Assembly: GCA_943736015.1 (NCBI GenBank)
Contig: OX031065.1
Location: 37,152,427-37,216,426 of the forward strand
Direction of reading: 5' to 3'
Length of the DNA: 64,000 nucleotides
Source: Tridacna crocea
Taxonomy: Eukaryota > Mollusca > Bivalvia > Cardiida > Cardiidae
A program made the translations under genes and the position numbers. Below the pieces are notes generated by a model. The model saw only the letters and a program-made list of their open reading frames with translations, did no database searches and was not told where the DNA came from. Positions 21,900 through 31,618 of the stretch are shown one piece after another. Each line of letters opens with the position of its first letter. Positions within the stretch are counted from its first letter, which is position 1.

Positions 21900-22600
21900 A
21901 GCATTGGAAGAGGGGTTGGTTGTATTGGGGTTTAATGCCACTTTAACAGCTATGGTCATATCATGGCGGTGGGTGATGTACATGTGTTTCCTGGTTTTCT
22001 CATTACCAGTACAGTACCACGGCGGGGAATCATGTGACACAACAACAACAACAATGACCGTTATTTGAAAAAAAATCCCCAACTTCAGGTAACAAAATCT
22101 TCAATAATTCCATTAATACATGACCGATTGGAATTTGGTTTAAAGCAGAGAAGGCGGAAGGACTCCAGGGATTTGCTTGATGTGTTAGATTTTTTAAACA
22201 ACACCTGATAAAAAAGTTATTGACGAGCAAACAAATTATCCAGGGTAAAAAATTTGTTTGCTCGTCAATAACTTTTTTATCAGGTATTATTTAAAAAATC
22301 TAACACATCAAGCAAATCCCTGGAGTCCTTCCGCCTTCTCTGCTTTAAACCAAATTCCAATCGGTCATGTATTAATGGAATTATTGAAGATTTTCTTACC
22401 TGAAGTCGGGGATTTTTTTCAAATAACGGTCATTGTTGTTGTTGTTGTGTCACGTGATTCCCCGCCGTGAGTACTATCACTACTTTCTTTCCAAAGCCAC
22501 CGACTACTTTTCTCACTTGCTTCAGCAGAGGTGAGAGGCAAAAATACGCCGGAAAGAAAGTTTGCCTTAACCGGGTATCAAACTGGAAGGGGGGTGGGAA
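21900..22600 (-). mobile_element. SINE split by a foldback element
   Basis: 21900-22017 and 22470-22600 align in order with the SINE at 2860-3095 (GGTCATATCA; TTTCTCAC; GAGGTGAGAGGCAAAA; ACCGGGTATCAAAC). The insertion at 22018-22469 interrupts it. Confidence 0.7.
22018..22469. mobile_element. 452-bp foldback element with 5-bp target duplication
   Basis: Starts CACGGCGGGG and ends CCCCGCCGTG; about 210-bp arms are almost perfect, with a roughly 25-bp loop near 22230-22257. AGTAC occurs directly at 22013-22017 and 22470-22474. Each arm holds the same 66-70 codon open frame in mirror image, which is a consequence of symmetry, not evidence of a gene. Confidence 0.88.
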
Positions 22601-22665
22601 AGAACGAGGGGAAGAGAAAAAGCAGCATTATCTCCTACAACTTCCGATTCTTGAGCTTTTTGTCT

Positions 22666-23174
22666 TTAACCCTTTACCAAACAATCCCTGATTTTGACGA
22701 CCCCAGATAGAGACCTTTTGAAAACATTGTAAGAAAAGGAGAAAATGCTGGTTACCAGCATTTTCTCCTTTTCCCACAATGTTTTCTACCCTGATGGAAA
22801 TAAATTTCAATTTTTCAGTTACATTTATTTTATCGTTTAACCCATTACCACACAATCCCTACTTATGACGCCCCTGAGAAAGAAGCCTTTTGAAAACACT
22901 GTGGGAAAAGGAGAAAATGCTGGTTACCAGCATTTTCTCTTTTTCCCGCAGTGTTTTCTACCCTTCCCAGAACAAATTTCAATTTTTCAGTCACCTTTAT
23001 TTTGTCTTCTGCAAATGCTTTCGATTTGACAAGCCCAATATATTGTCATTTTGGTAATGAGGAATGTATAGGTCATGTGACATGCCGAGGGTATAAATTG
23101 TCAGATGCATCCAAAGTCTTTCATTTCCAAGTCTCTCAAATTGGGCCAGCCTAAAATTTTGTCATTTGGTGAAG
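22666..23174 (+). mobile_element. hpM1, outer copy split by another hpM1
   Basis: Left part 22666-22836 breaks at TTTATTTTATCG. A right end, AAATTGGGCCAGCC to GGTGAAGAGTT, follows after the inner copy and a 75-bp foreign piece. Confidence 0.7.
22837..23061 (+). mobile_element. hpM1, inner copy, nested
   Basis: TTAACCCATTACCACACAAT left end intact; right end stops at GGTAATGAG without TTAA, joined to the repeat shared with 18875-18953. Confidence 0.83.
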
Positions 23175-23206
23175 AGTTCAATGAGTTCAATGAGAAAAAA
23201 AAATTG

Positions 23207-23424
23207 TACAGCAGTGGTTTTCACTGCTTTTTTTTCACTTTTCAAACTTACTAAATAATTATATAGAGGATATTTGTGTTTTTCGGTGAAAGATTGAAAT
23301 TTATTTCATCGAGTGGACATCATCATGCAGCCATGAGTGAAAATATTACTGATGGTGTTCACGAGATGAAATAAATTTCGATCTTTCACCGAAAAAAACA
23401 AATATTCTATTTATTTCATGCTTT
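23207..23424. repeat. Inverted repeat left of the Ngaro insertion
   Basis: GATATTTGTGTTTTTCGGTG at about 23268 is answered by its reverse complement near 23390 (CACCGAAAAAAACAAATATT), giving about 45-bp arms with a 45-bp loop. It is followed by ATTTATTTCATGCTTT, which reappears inverted at about 32145-32160, beyond the Ngaro element. Confidence 0.6.
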
Positions 23425-23604
23425 TAATGAGTTTTAAGCATTCAGGCTTGAAACCTTTTATAGGGACAGCACAAATTTCCTTGCTGCTCATTTAAGTCCT
23501 TTCCCGTTGTTCTATTGCTCGATCTCTTTTCCATCGTTCTTTGAAGGTCAAGCTGTGTCAAGCAATTCAGTAAACCAAATCCTTGCCATCGTTACATAAG
23601 AAAC
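23425..23604 (+). repeat. Split direct repeat A1
   Basis: 180 bp from TAATGAGTTTTAAGC to ACATAAGAAAC, identical by eye to A2 at 31272-31451. It forms the left end of the retrotransposon. Confidence 0.92.
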
Positions 23605-24171
23605 ACTTATCAGGCTTTGTATTGTTTTTGGTTGTTTGCTGGCAATTTTGGTAGAATGATTTTCGCGTATTAAGACATTTTCCGGTTTAAATTGAGTGTA
23701 TTTCGAGATGGGTTGTTGGCTATTTTTAGATGGAATGTTTACGTACAGGGATTAGTTTAAATCCCCGCGTTGTTGTTATTTGGGAACACCAGACCTTTTT
23801 AAAAGCACACGGTGTAGTGTCATTCTTAGCTCGAACCTGCTTTTCGCCACGTGTAGCCGCTGTCTCAAGGAATACCACTTACTTAAATTCCTTACCCCCC
23901 CCTTTTTTTTCCATTTCGCCATGCCATAGGCATAGAACTACACACAATTTGTATGCACTCCAAATACACGGTAGATCTATGCAGTATATGCCTCTAAAGC
24001 ATAATTAGTCTACTTACAGGACGAATCTGAAACCGGACAGGCTTGTTGCGTTTCCATTTAGTTTTGAGGTAGGAACATGATAAATAACATGCCACGAATC
24101 TACTATAGATAAGCGGCAACCCACCTAGTGGTTATTTTACGGCATGCTCAGGTAGTAGGTCCTTGGTCACA

Positions 24172-24545
24172 GGTTCGAGCCGTTTCTGGATGTATGTTTG
24201 ATTGTTTTAAATCACTTTAGTACATTTTTCAGTTACATCATGGCAACAGCTTATGTATTTCATTTATTCCTGGTTCCCACCAGTCGTGGGCTGGGGCTTT
24301 GAAGTGTTTTACCCAAGGACACTCATCACGAAGCTTCGAGCAGATCTGGTTGGGCTCGTCCTTAGTCTTAGGCTCGAGCCGTTTCTGTATGATTATTTGA
24401 TTGATGTTTTAAGTCGTTTCCTCAATTTTTCATTTACATCACGGCGACAGCTTATGTATTTGATGTATTTCACTACTGGGCTTGCGCTTTGAAGTGTTTT
24501 GTCCAAGGCCACTCCCATGAAAGACTCAGCGGATCTGTTGGGCTC
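24172..24545 (+). repeat. Direct duplication in leader, unit about 195 bp
   Basis: GAGCCGTTTCTG, a TACATCA(T/C)GGC(A/G)ACAGCTTATG stretch and GCTTTGAAGTGTTTT recur in the same order in two consecutive units. Upstream ACAGGTTCGAGCC resembles a pol III box B, so these could be decayed SINE copies. Confidence 0.6.
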
Positions 24546-24862
24546 CTACCAGGACTCAAGATTGCCAGTCCCATGCATTACCACTGAGCCACTTAGGACC
24601 ACTGTTTGTGGTTGAAAGTTAAGCCCGGAGTCGCCACTGGTTGTATATTTCGGATTTTGACTAATTGCTAATTGAATTTCGTTATGTATTAATAGTTCAT
24701 GATGTTTCTCGTGGATGCTCGTCAATTCAACTCACAATGACAACCCACAATGACAACCCAGTCACATCTGTCCTTCGGGGTTTTAACTTTTTGTGCTAAT
24801 GTGGAGTGCAAACGTGTTTGTCTTCTGTGTCTAATTTTCGTCTGTTTGTTTGTTTTTTTGTT

Positions 24863-25570
24863 TTGTTTACTGTGCGCCCATGTAAATTTGTCTCTTTACT
24901 AGTTTTGTTTGTGTGTATTTAAAATTGTCGTTTTAGTGAATTGATTGGAGCTGAATTTTTGTTCTTTTTGTTTACTGTGCGCCCAAGAAAATTTGTTTCG
25001 GCGCCAGTTTTGTTTTTATCTGTAGATCTATGTGATTTTGTTGATGCATTACGTTTTGTTTACTTTGTCTACAGTGAACCCATGAAACTTTGTTTGGTGC
25101 CAGTTTTTGGATGTGTAAATGATATTGACTTTTGCTGAAATTGAAAGATTTGTTTACTGTGCGCCCAAGAAATTTGTTTCGGCGCCAGTTTTGTTTTTAT
25201 CTGTAGATCTATGTGATTTTGTTTTTGAATGGATTGTGTTTTGTGTATTTTGTCTACAGTGCACCAAAGAAAATTTGTTTTGGTGCCAGTGTTTTGGTGT
25301 GTATATTATATGATATTGACTTTTGCTGAAATTGATTGATTTGTTTATTGTGCGCTCAAGAAATTTGTTTCGGTGCCAATTTTTGTGTTTGTATTTGTGC
25401 ATTGTCTTTTGAAGAAATCATTGCCATTCATTGCTACCGTTTACTCTTATTAATTAATTGTTTATTGTGCGCCCAAGAAATTTGTTTCGGTGCCAATTTT
25501 TGTGTTTGTGTTTGTGCATTGTCTTTTGAAGAAATCATTGCCATTCATTGCTACCGTTTACTCTTATTAA
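24863..25570 (+). repeat. Degenerate tandem array, unit about 95-117 bp
   Basis: Six or seven units each start with TTTGTTTACTGTGCGCCCAA or a variant, then AAATTTGTTTCGGYGCCA. The last two units (25341 and 25458) are almost identical over 117 bp. An outlying unit sits near 25940. Low complexity open frames here follow the repeat. Confidence 0.75.
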
Positions 25571-26865
25571 TTGTCATTATGTACTGGCCATTTTACGCCC
25601 ACGATGAATAGTCTCCATGCCAAGTTCTTGTAACTTTATTTTATTGTTTCTTTATGACAACTTTTGCTTGGTCATGTTCTTCTCATTTCATGTTTCGTTT
25701 TAGCTTGTCATCTTTGTGCCCCAGAAAACTTGTATTTGTGCTGGATTTGTCACGATGTGTATGTGCTGTAACTTATACTGTTTTGCGTGAAGTTGGTTGC
25801 TATGTGTACCGATAATACTTTATTCGTTCATGATATTTTTGCTGTCTCTTGCTAATGTGCCCCTTTGTATTTGGCTAGGTGTTAGAAGTGTATTCAGTTT
25901 TGTTAGTGTGTTTTGTGTGCGTTCTTTGTTATTGTGCTTGTTTCTTTGCGCCCAAGAGAATTTGACTCGGTGCTAGTCTTGTATCTTTATGTGGGTGGGT
26001 TAACTTTTACTATATGAGGGAATTCGATTAGTATCAATTGGCATGAATAAATAATTTCTGTGATGAGTATTAGATAAAAGTATATGGTTTTGTCATTACG
26101 TCTGCTGTAGTTTCCGACATTAAATTGCTATTTTTGCAAGGCCTTGTTAATTTGAATTTTTACATTCGAAAGTATCTTTGTCTAGCAACAGGGGTATTTC
26201 ATTGTTTTGACAAGTTCTGTTTATATACATTCTGTCCATAAATACATCAGTGTTTCTGCCAGTCTCCTTTCCATCAACTCAATCCATTCACGCCTCCCAA
26301 ACACACATAAAAAAGAATTGGTTTATGGCCAAACAAATGTCTTAAAAACATAGTAAATGTGGGCGGCGCCCCTTAAGGGGTGTGGCTGTTATTTTTGTTG
26401 CGGGGGATGGTGCAAGCTACAGGTCGAGGCCCATCGTCGTGTGGCACCTTCTGGCGGGACCTCGGTTTGGTGTCTCATCCGAGGGGCTATTGGTGAATAT
26501 AGATGGCCAGCAGTGGGAATCGAACCCACGCCCCAAGGCATCCTTTACCTTCAATGCTTATATGCATATATGTGCTCTTTATCACCTATATATGTGTAGC
26601 AAGTTGTTTATTCAATTTTATTACCTAAATTTGTGACTTCTAGTGCAATTTATTACTTAATGTCTTTATATTAGATATACAACTTCGCAAGATGATTATC
26701 TTTAATGATGTTTTTGAAATACAATATTCTATATTCATTGGCCTGCTTTTCTTTTAACCGATTTTGATATATATTACATGTATATGTATTGTAATCTGTT
26801 GTGTTATTCAAATGAAACGTAACTCTCAAGCCTAATATTCCAGTTTATCAATCTGCTGTAACACA

Positions 26866-27780
26866 ATGCCAAAAGCGCCCAGAAAGAAAAGCAACAGCCA
26901 ACACCGGCCCGCGGTGATGGAAGGGGTACCCGAGGATCTTGAGCCCAAAGTCAATTTGTCGGAGGGACAACTGGACGAGGTGGCATCAAAAGTGGCCGAA
27001 AAGTTACTGCCGTTATTCAGTGCCCAGGGGCAACAACCCTTGCCAAGTTCTTCATCTGCGCCATTGATGATTCAACAGTCAGTGCCAGTTCCATGTTCCA
27101 GCCACGAAGCGTCAGGTGAAGTATCATCCCACCACTCTTGTTCAATATCTGATCAAATTCCTCAAGGTTTAAAACAAAAAATATGGAGTGGGGAATACGT
27201 AAATATATCTAACCTCCTTGTCCCGGAGGATAATTCAGGCCAAATTCTTACAATTGATCAACAAGGAAAAATTTCATTTGTTCCTAAGAGCTCCAAGAAA
27301 ATTACAAGCATAGAAGCTTGGACAGATGCTTTTTTGGTATTCATCGACATTTATTGCAAGGTGAATTCTGACCAATATCCAGATTTGTTAAAGTATCTCC
27401 ATACCATAAGAATGGGAGCTAAGCAATATGTTGATGGGTGGCTTGTCTACGACGAACAGTTTCGTATTAAAAAAGCAAATTGTCCTAGCATGTCATGGGC
27501 AATTGTTGATCAGGAGTTATGGCTTTTGTTTATGTGCAGGCCAAGGCTTCGGGTCGACAGTTTCCCTGGGAGAAGTTTTAAATGTTATGATTTTAACTAT
27601 AAAGGGGAATGTAAGAAATCTCTATGTCAATATTCTCACAAATGCACAAAATGTAATGGGGATCATTCTTTTACGAAATGTGTAAATAACCCAAGAAATG
27701 CTTCTTTTAGGTCTGGTGCGAATGGGGGCGGGTTCCGCCAACCTTCCAAGCCTGGAATGCCACGACCATTGTTACAGTAA
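26866..27780 (+). CDS. Gag-like protein of Ngaro element
   Basis: 304 residues starting MPKAPRKK. The N-terminal third is basic and then polar and Ser/Gln-rich. The C-terminus carries a CCCH-type finger (C240, C249, C254, H258; C-x8-C-x4-C-x3-H) followed at once by a zinc-knuckle-like C-x2-C-x3-H-x4-C (C260, C263, H267, C272). This layout is expected for the nucleic-acid-binding first ORF of DIRS-order elements. The stop lies 83 bp inside the next ORF, which is in a different frame, so a frameshift or reinitiation would be needed to make the polymerase. Confidence 0.8.
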   Translation: MPKAPRKKSNSQHRPAVMEGVPEDLEPKVNLSEGQLDEVASKVAEKLLPLFSAQGQQPLPSSSSAPLMIQQSVPVPCSSHEASGEVSSHHSCSISDQIPQGLKQKIWSGEYVNISNLLVPEDNSGQILTIDQQGKISFVPKSSKKITSIEAWTDAFLVFIDIYCKVNSDQYPDLLKYLHTIRMGAKQYVDGWLVYDEQFRIKKANCPSMSWAIVDQELWLLFMCRPRLRVDSFPGRSFKCYDFNYKGECKKSLCQYSHKCTKCNGDHSFTKCVNNPRNASFRSGANGGGFRQPSKPGMPRPLLQ

Positions 27781-29413
27781 CAATGATCTGCTAACGATAG
27801 CTCCATCTCCAGTGAAATGTGAAATATTACAAAAATTTTTGTTCGATTATCCGAATAAGGACGACGCAAAAATTCTGGCTGAGGGGTTTCAAAACGGATT
27901 TCGTTTGAATTATTCTGGTCCAATGGCAAAACGCACTTGCAAAAATCTTTTGTCTGTTCAGCAAAATCCAGTTATAGCATTGGACAAAATTATGAAAGAA
28001 GTAAGTTTGGGTAGAATTGCTGGCCCTTTCAAGACATGTCCTATTGATAACCTAGTTGTATCGCCTATTGGCTTGGTTCCGAAACGTGATGGTGCATGGA
28101 GATTAATACAGCATCTGTCTTATCCTGCCGGATCGAGCATCAATGACTTTATAGATTCGGATTTGTGTTCTGTCAATTACACTTCCCTGGATGAAGTAAT
28201 TTATTCAATTGTCCAGCTTGGGAAAAACTGTCAAATGGGGAAAATGGACGTTAAAAGCGCATTTAGGTTATTGCCAATTCACCCAGATGACTTTTGTCTA
28301 CTAGGTATTCAACTTCAGGGAATGTATTTCGTTGATAAAATGCTTCCAATGGGGTGTGCATTATCCTGCGCATTGTGGGAAAAGTTTGCGACTTTCCTAG
28401 AATGGCTGGTCAAACATTTGTACCCAGACAGTTGCTTACATCACTATCTGGATGATTTCATTTTTTTGGGTGGTCAGGGCACAGGGTTATGCCTTCAAAC
28501 AATGTCCAATTTCGAACAGGTGTGTGCTTTGCTAGGAGTTCCCTTAGCTGAAGATAAAACTGCTGGTCCAGCATCAATTTTGGTCTTTCTTGGCCTTGAG
28601 TTAAACTCTATTTCCTTTAGAATCCAAATTCCAGCGGACAAGCTTGCCAAACTAAAGTCAAGTTTGACTGCTTTATTGGGTAAAAAGAAGGTAAAATTGA
28701 AGGAGTTGCAATCACTTGTAGGGTTGCTTAATTTCTTTACTCGAGCTATCCCGGTTGCCAGAGCATTCAATAGGCGTTTCTATGATGCAATGGCGGATTT
28801 AACGAAGCCTTTTCACCATATTAGACTAACGGTCACGATAAAGGCTGATGTCCTCTTATGGCTTTCTTTTCTTCAGGATTTTAATGGTTTTTGTAGCTTT
28901 CCTGAGTTGGATTGGAATACCAACGAAACACTTAACTTGTACACAGATAGTACCGGCTCACCAGACTTGGGTTGTGCTGCTGTGTTTGGGGTAAACTGGG
29001 TATATTTCCCATGGCCAAAATGCTTAAGAGGAACCACCTTTTTTGATGATATAACTGTTTTAGAACTGGTGCCAATACTGCTTGCTTTTTCGGTATGGTC
29101 GGAATTCTTAAGAACGAAAAAGCTAATTTTGCATGTCGATAATCAAGCTTTGGTAAGCATCCTTAACAAGAAGTCTTCACGATCAAAGCTTGTTATGCAT
29201 CTGATTAGGCCGCTTGTTATTCTCTGCATGCTAAATTCTATTCAGTATAAGGCTGTACATATACAAGGCTCTTCGAATGAAATGGCCGATTCTCTTTCTC
29301 GTTGTCAGTGGGAGCGATTCAAGCAAGTAGCACCAGACGCAAATGCAACAGGACAGGAAGTTCCGGCTACATTCGTCCAGCTAATATCCAGTCTGAAATC
29401 GGTTTGCTCTTAG
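27698..29413 (+). CDS. Reverse transcriptase-RNase H of Ngaro element
   Basis: 571-residue frame, intact. RT domain about residues 70-330, with motif A KMDVKSAF (D184) and catalytic YLDD (250-253). RNase H domain about 405-545 with acidic residues D417 (YTDSTG), E456 (VLELVP), D481 (HVDNQA) and D531 (EMADSLS). The RT is of the DIRS/Ngaro type by its PMGCALSCALWEKF and LHHYLDDFIFLGG contexts. It overlaps the Gag-like frame by 83 bp and the recombinase frame by 112 bp. True translation start is uncertain; the first ATG lies within the overlap. Confidence 0.92.
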   Translation: MLLLGLVRMGAGSANLPSLECHDHCYSNNDLLTIAPSPVKCEILQKFLFDYPNKDDAKILAEGFQNGFRLNYSGPMAKRTCKNLLSVQQNPVIALDKIMKEVSLGRIAGPFKTCPIDNLVVSPIGLVPKRDGAWRLIQHLSYPAGSSINDFIDSDLCSVNYTSLDEVIYSIVQLGKNCQMGKMDVKSAFRLLPIHPDDFCLLGIQLQGMYFVDKMLPMGCALSCALWEKFATFLEWLVKHLYPDSCLHHYLDDFIFLGGQGTGLCLQTMSNFEQVCALLGVPLAEDKTAGPASILVFLGLELNSISFRIQIPADKLAKLKSSLTALLGKKKVKLKELQSLVGLLNFFTRAIPVARAFNRRFYDAMADLTKPFHHIRLTVTIKADVLLWLSFLQDFNGFCSFPELDWNTNETLNLYTDSTGSPDLGCAAVFGVNWVYFPWPKCLRGTTFFDDITVLELVPILLAFSVWSEFLRTKKLILHVDNQALVSILNKKSSRSKLVMHLIRPLVILCMLNSIQYKAVHIQGSSNEMADSLSRCQWERFKQVAPDANATGQEVPATFVQLISSLKSVCS

Positions 29414-30306
29414 ATAACGGCATTTCAGCCAATACTCGAGCAGTATATGAATCCGCAATCACTGTTTTTACAAGGTTCAAACTTGAAAACGGTCATGAAG
29501 ATATTTGGCCTCCCTCATTAACCACCTTAACTGAATTCATAGCTTTCATGTCTTTAAAGGGATTTGCTTCAAGTACAGCACGGTCCTATATGTCTGGCAT
29601 ATCCTTCTGTTGCAACAAAAAAGAATGTTACAGATCCTACGAACAACTTCATAATATCAAAGTTGCTTAATGGGTTCCATAGGTTCCATAAAAGAATTGA
29701 TACCAGACTCCCAATCACTTATGACATTCTGAGGTCAATAGTAGGAGCCTTGCCAGCAATATGCTATTCTTCATTCGAAGCACAGCTCTTTAAAGCTATA
29801 TTTTCTTTAGCTTTCTTTGGTTTCTTTAGGATAGGCGAGCTTGTCGTTTCAAACCTAAATTGTGATGGTCATGCACTCTTAATTAATGATGTTTATATCG
29901 AGGGCCTGTCTGCTTTAAAAATTGCGTTACGGTCGTCAAAAACAGACCAACAGGGAAAGGGGGTGGTTCTTTATATTCCACAAATCGAAACAGAATCCTG
30001 TCCAGTTCATAACGTAAGGGAATATTTGAAATTGAGAAAGCGTAATGATTGTCAGAGTTTTTTTTCTGTCACTCCAACAATTTACCCGTTACACGTTACC
30101 AGTTTGCATCAGTTCTTAAGAAGACTTTGACTGCTTTAGGCATAAACAGTAATCAATATAAAAGCCATTCTTTTCGCATTGGGGCAGCTACCAGTGCTTC
30201 AAAAAATGGGCTCAAAGATGAAAGTATTCAATTATTTGGTCGTTGCAAGTCAAGTGCATACAAGTCGTACATTAGAATTCCAACACGTACGCTAGCTTTA
30301 CGCTAA
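29302..30306 (+). pseudogene. Tyrosine recombinase of Ngaro element, two frameshifts
   Basis: The protein begins in frame 1 (SANTRAVYESAITVF, a core-binding domain), moves to frame 2 near the A-run around 29618-29623, and returns to frame 1 at the T-run around 30058-30066. The catalytic set is complete across the pieces: Arg in FFRIGELV (29828), Lys in SSKTDQQGKG, HSFR (His 30166, Arg 30175) and a C-terminal Tyr in SAYKSYIRIP. Both breaks fall at homopolymers, so they may be assembly errors instead of real decay. Confidence 0.85.
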
Positions 30307-30966
30307 CATTTCCTGCTGACAATTACTAACAAAGTAATTAAGTCTTTTTCAGGTAAATTTGGGCTGATCTGGATTGTTGGTTCATCGATCATAAAACGGG
30401 CCTTTTGCTATGCACGAAGCAGTGGAAAGAATGGCTCTCAGCTGGGGTTCGGGAGCAATGCTGAAATACTGTGGCAGGGTAGGAGCGATCTGGTTTGGGA
30501 AAAGCTTTTATCATTACTTAGACACCTATTGACAATCAGTGAAAAACCGAGGTATCTAGTGTTACATTGCGCTGGGAATGATATTGGTCAGCGTAAAAGT
30601 ATACATCTATTGAGTTCAATTAAGCGTGATATTGATTACATTGCCAAGGTTTTCAATGGGACAACAATAGTTTGGTCGCAAATACTTCCAAGGCTACATT
30701 GGAGAGGTGAACTTGATCATAATGCACTTGAAAAGGTTAGGAAAAGGGTAAATAACGGGATAGCTTCTTGCGTACTTAAATCAGGAGGAAAGTATTTGCG
30801 GTATCCTGCTATCACGAATTCTTCAGTCGAAATGTTTTGTGACGGTGTACATTTGTCACATAAGGGTAATCAAGTATTCTTGACGACAATTAAGGATGGT
30901 TTGCAGAGCTTTTTTTACTCTGATGCCAATGTGTTTCCTGATGATGGACAATCTGGCCAGGCCTAA
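30307..30966 (+). CDS. SGNH/GDSL-type hydrolase of Ngaro element
   Basis: Same frame as the end of the recombinase, separated from it by one TAA (30304-30306). Block I appears as IVGSSIIKRA (the GDS Asp is replaced by Ser), block III as HCAGND, block V as DGVHLS (Asp 30841, His 30850). Such hydrolases are known from Ngaro elements; role unknown. The first ATG (30529) is downstream of block I, so the domain cannot start there. A TTTTTCAG at about 30345-30352 just before block I resembles a splice acceptor; readthrough of the TAA is the alternative. Confidence 0.78.
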   Translation, partial: HFLLTITNKVIKSFSGKFGLIWIVGSSIIKRAFCYARSSGKNGSQLGFGSNAEILWQGRSDLVWEKLLSLLRHLLTISEKPRYLVLHCAGNDIGQRKSIHLLSSIKRDIDYIAKVFNGTTIVWSQILPRLHWRGELDHNALEKVRKRVNNGIASCVLKSGGKYLRYPAITNSSVEMFCDGVHLSHKGNQVFLTTIKDGLQSFFYSDANVFPDDGQSGQA

Positions 30967-31005
30967 GGATTTCAAGGTTACTGGTGGCGGTATGGCTTTG
31001 CCATG

Positions 31006-31275
31006 TGGCGGGATGTACCTCCACCAGTATCGATCTTGGTTGTAAAGTAGTTTAAATTTTTAACTTAGCTTGTTTGCACAGTAACACTGTGGGTCTCTGT
31101 CACCAGGGCTCACTTGTTGCTATCTAATTATTTGTAAGTTACTGAGAGGGGCTGTGGCCAGATTTCGCCAATCAAAGATTTAATTCTTTTGCTCTGAATT
31201 GCTTTGAAATGACTTGTCAAATAATATTAGTAAATTATCTAAGTGTTAAATCAGTTTGCGTTTGTCCTCTATAAT
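31006..31275 (+). repeat. Split direct repeat B1
   Basis: 270 bp from TGGCGGGATGTACC to CTCTATAAT, differing from B2 at only two or three bases. Starts 40 bp after the hydrolase stop and overlaps A2 by the four bases TAAT. Confidence 0.92.
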
Positions 31276-31451
31276 GAGTTTTAAGCATTCAGGCTTGAAA
31301 CCTTTTATAGGGACAGCACAAATTTCCTTGCTGCTCATTTAAGTCCTTTCCCGTTGTTCTATTGCTCGATCTCTTTTCCATCGTTCTTTGAAGGTCAAGC
31401 TGTGTCAAGCAATTCAGTAAACCAAATCCTTGCCATCGTTACATAAGAAAC
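31272..31451 (+). repeat. Split direct repeat A2
   Basis: Second copy of the 180-bp A repeat, directly joined to B1, reproducing the junction expected in a circular replication intermediate. Confidence 0.92.
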
Positions 31452-31618
31452 CCCACCGCTCCCACCCTTGCCTTATTTTTGTGAATAAAGTTTCTTGTAG
31501 TAGTTATATCAATATAAATAATTTTTGCACGGTGATTTGCTTTAGTTAGTCTCGTTTCAGGAGTACCCATACTTTCAATCAGAACTCCGAAGTCGCAGCT
31601 CCCTAATCTCTTTGTGTA
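31452..31618 (+). other. Spacer between A2 and B2 with polyadenylation signal
   Basis: 167 bp with no matching copy elsewhere in the window. It holds AATAAA at 31484-31489, a plausible 3'-end signal for the element's transcript. Confidence 0.5.

Larger units (their letters stand above)
23605..26865 (+). other. Long leader of the Ngaro-like element
   Basis: 3.2 kb between A1 and the first ORF without a recognisable gene. It contains tRNA-like box B motifs (near 24165 and 26525), a direct duplication at 24172-24545 and a tandem array at 24863-25570. Parts may be secondary insertions into the element or long-UTR repeats. Confidence 0.6.

Noticed and set aside
22030..22470. Mirrored open frames of 66 and 70 codons (MLVNNFFIR...)
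   Set aside because: Both come from the two arms of the foldback element; identical because the DNA is palindromic.
29302..30306. Phage or bacterial integrase signalling contamination
   Set aside because: The recombinase lies between an RT-RNase H and an SGNH hydrolase inside split direct repeats, which is the DIRS/Ngaro arrangement in animals.
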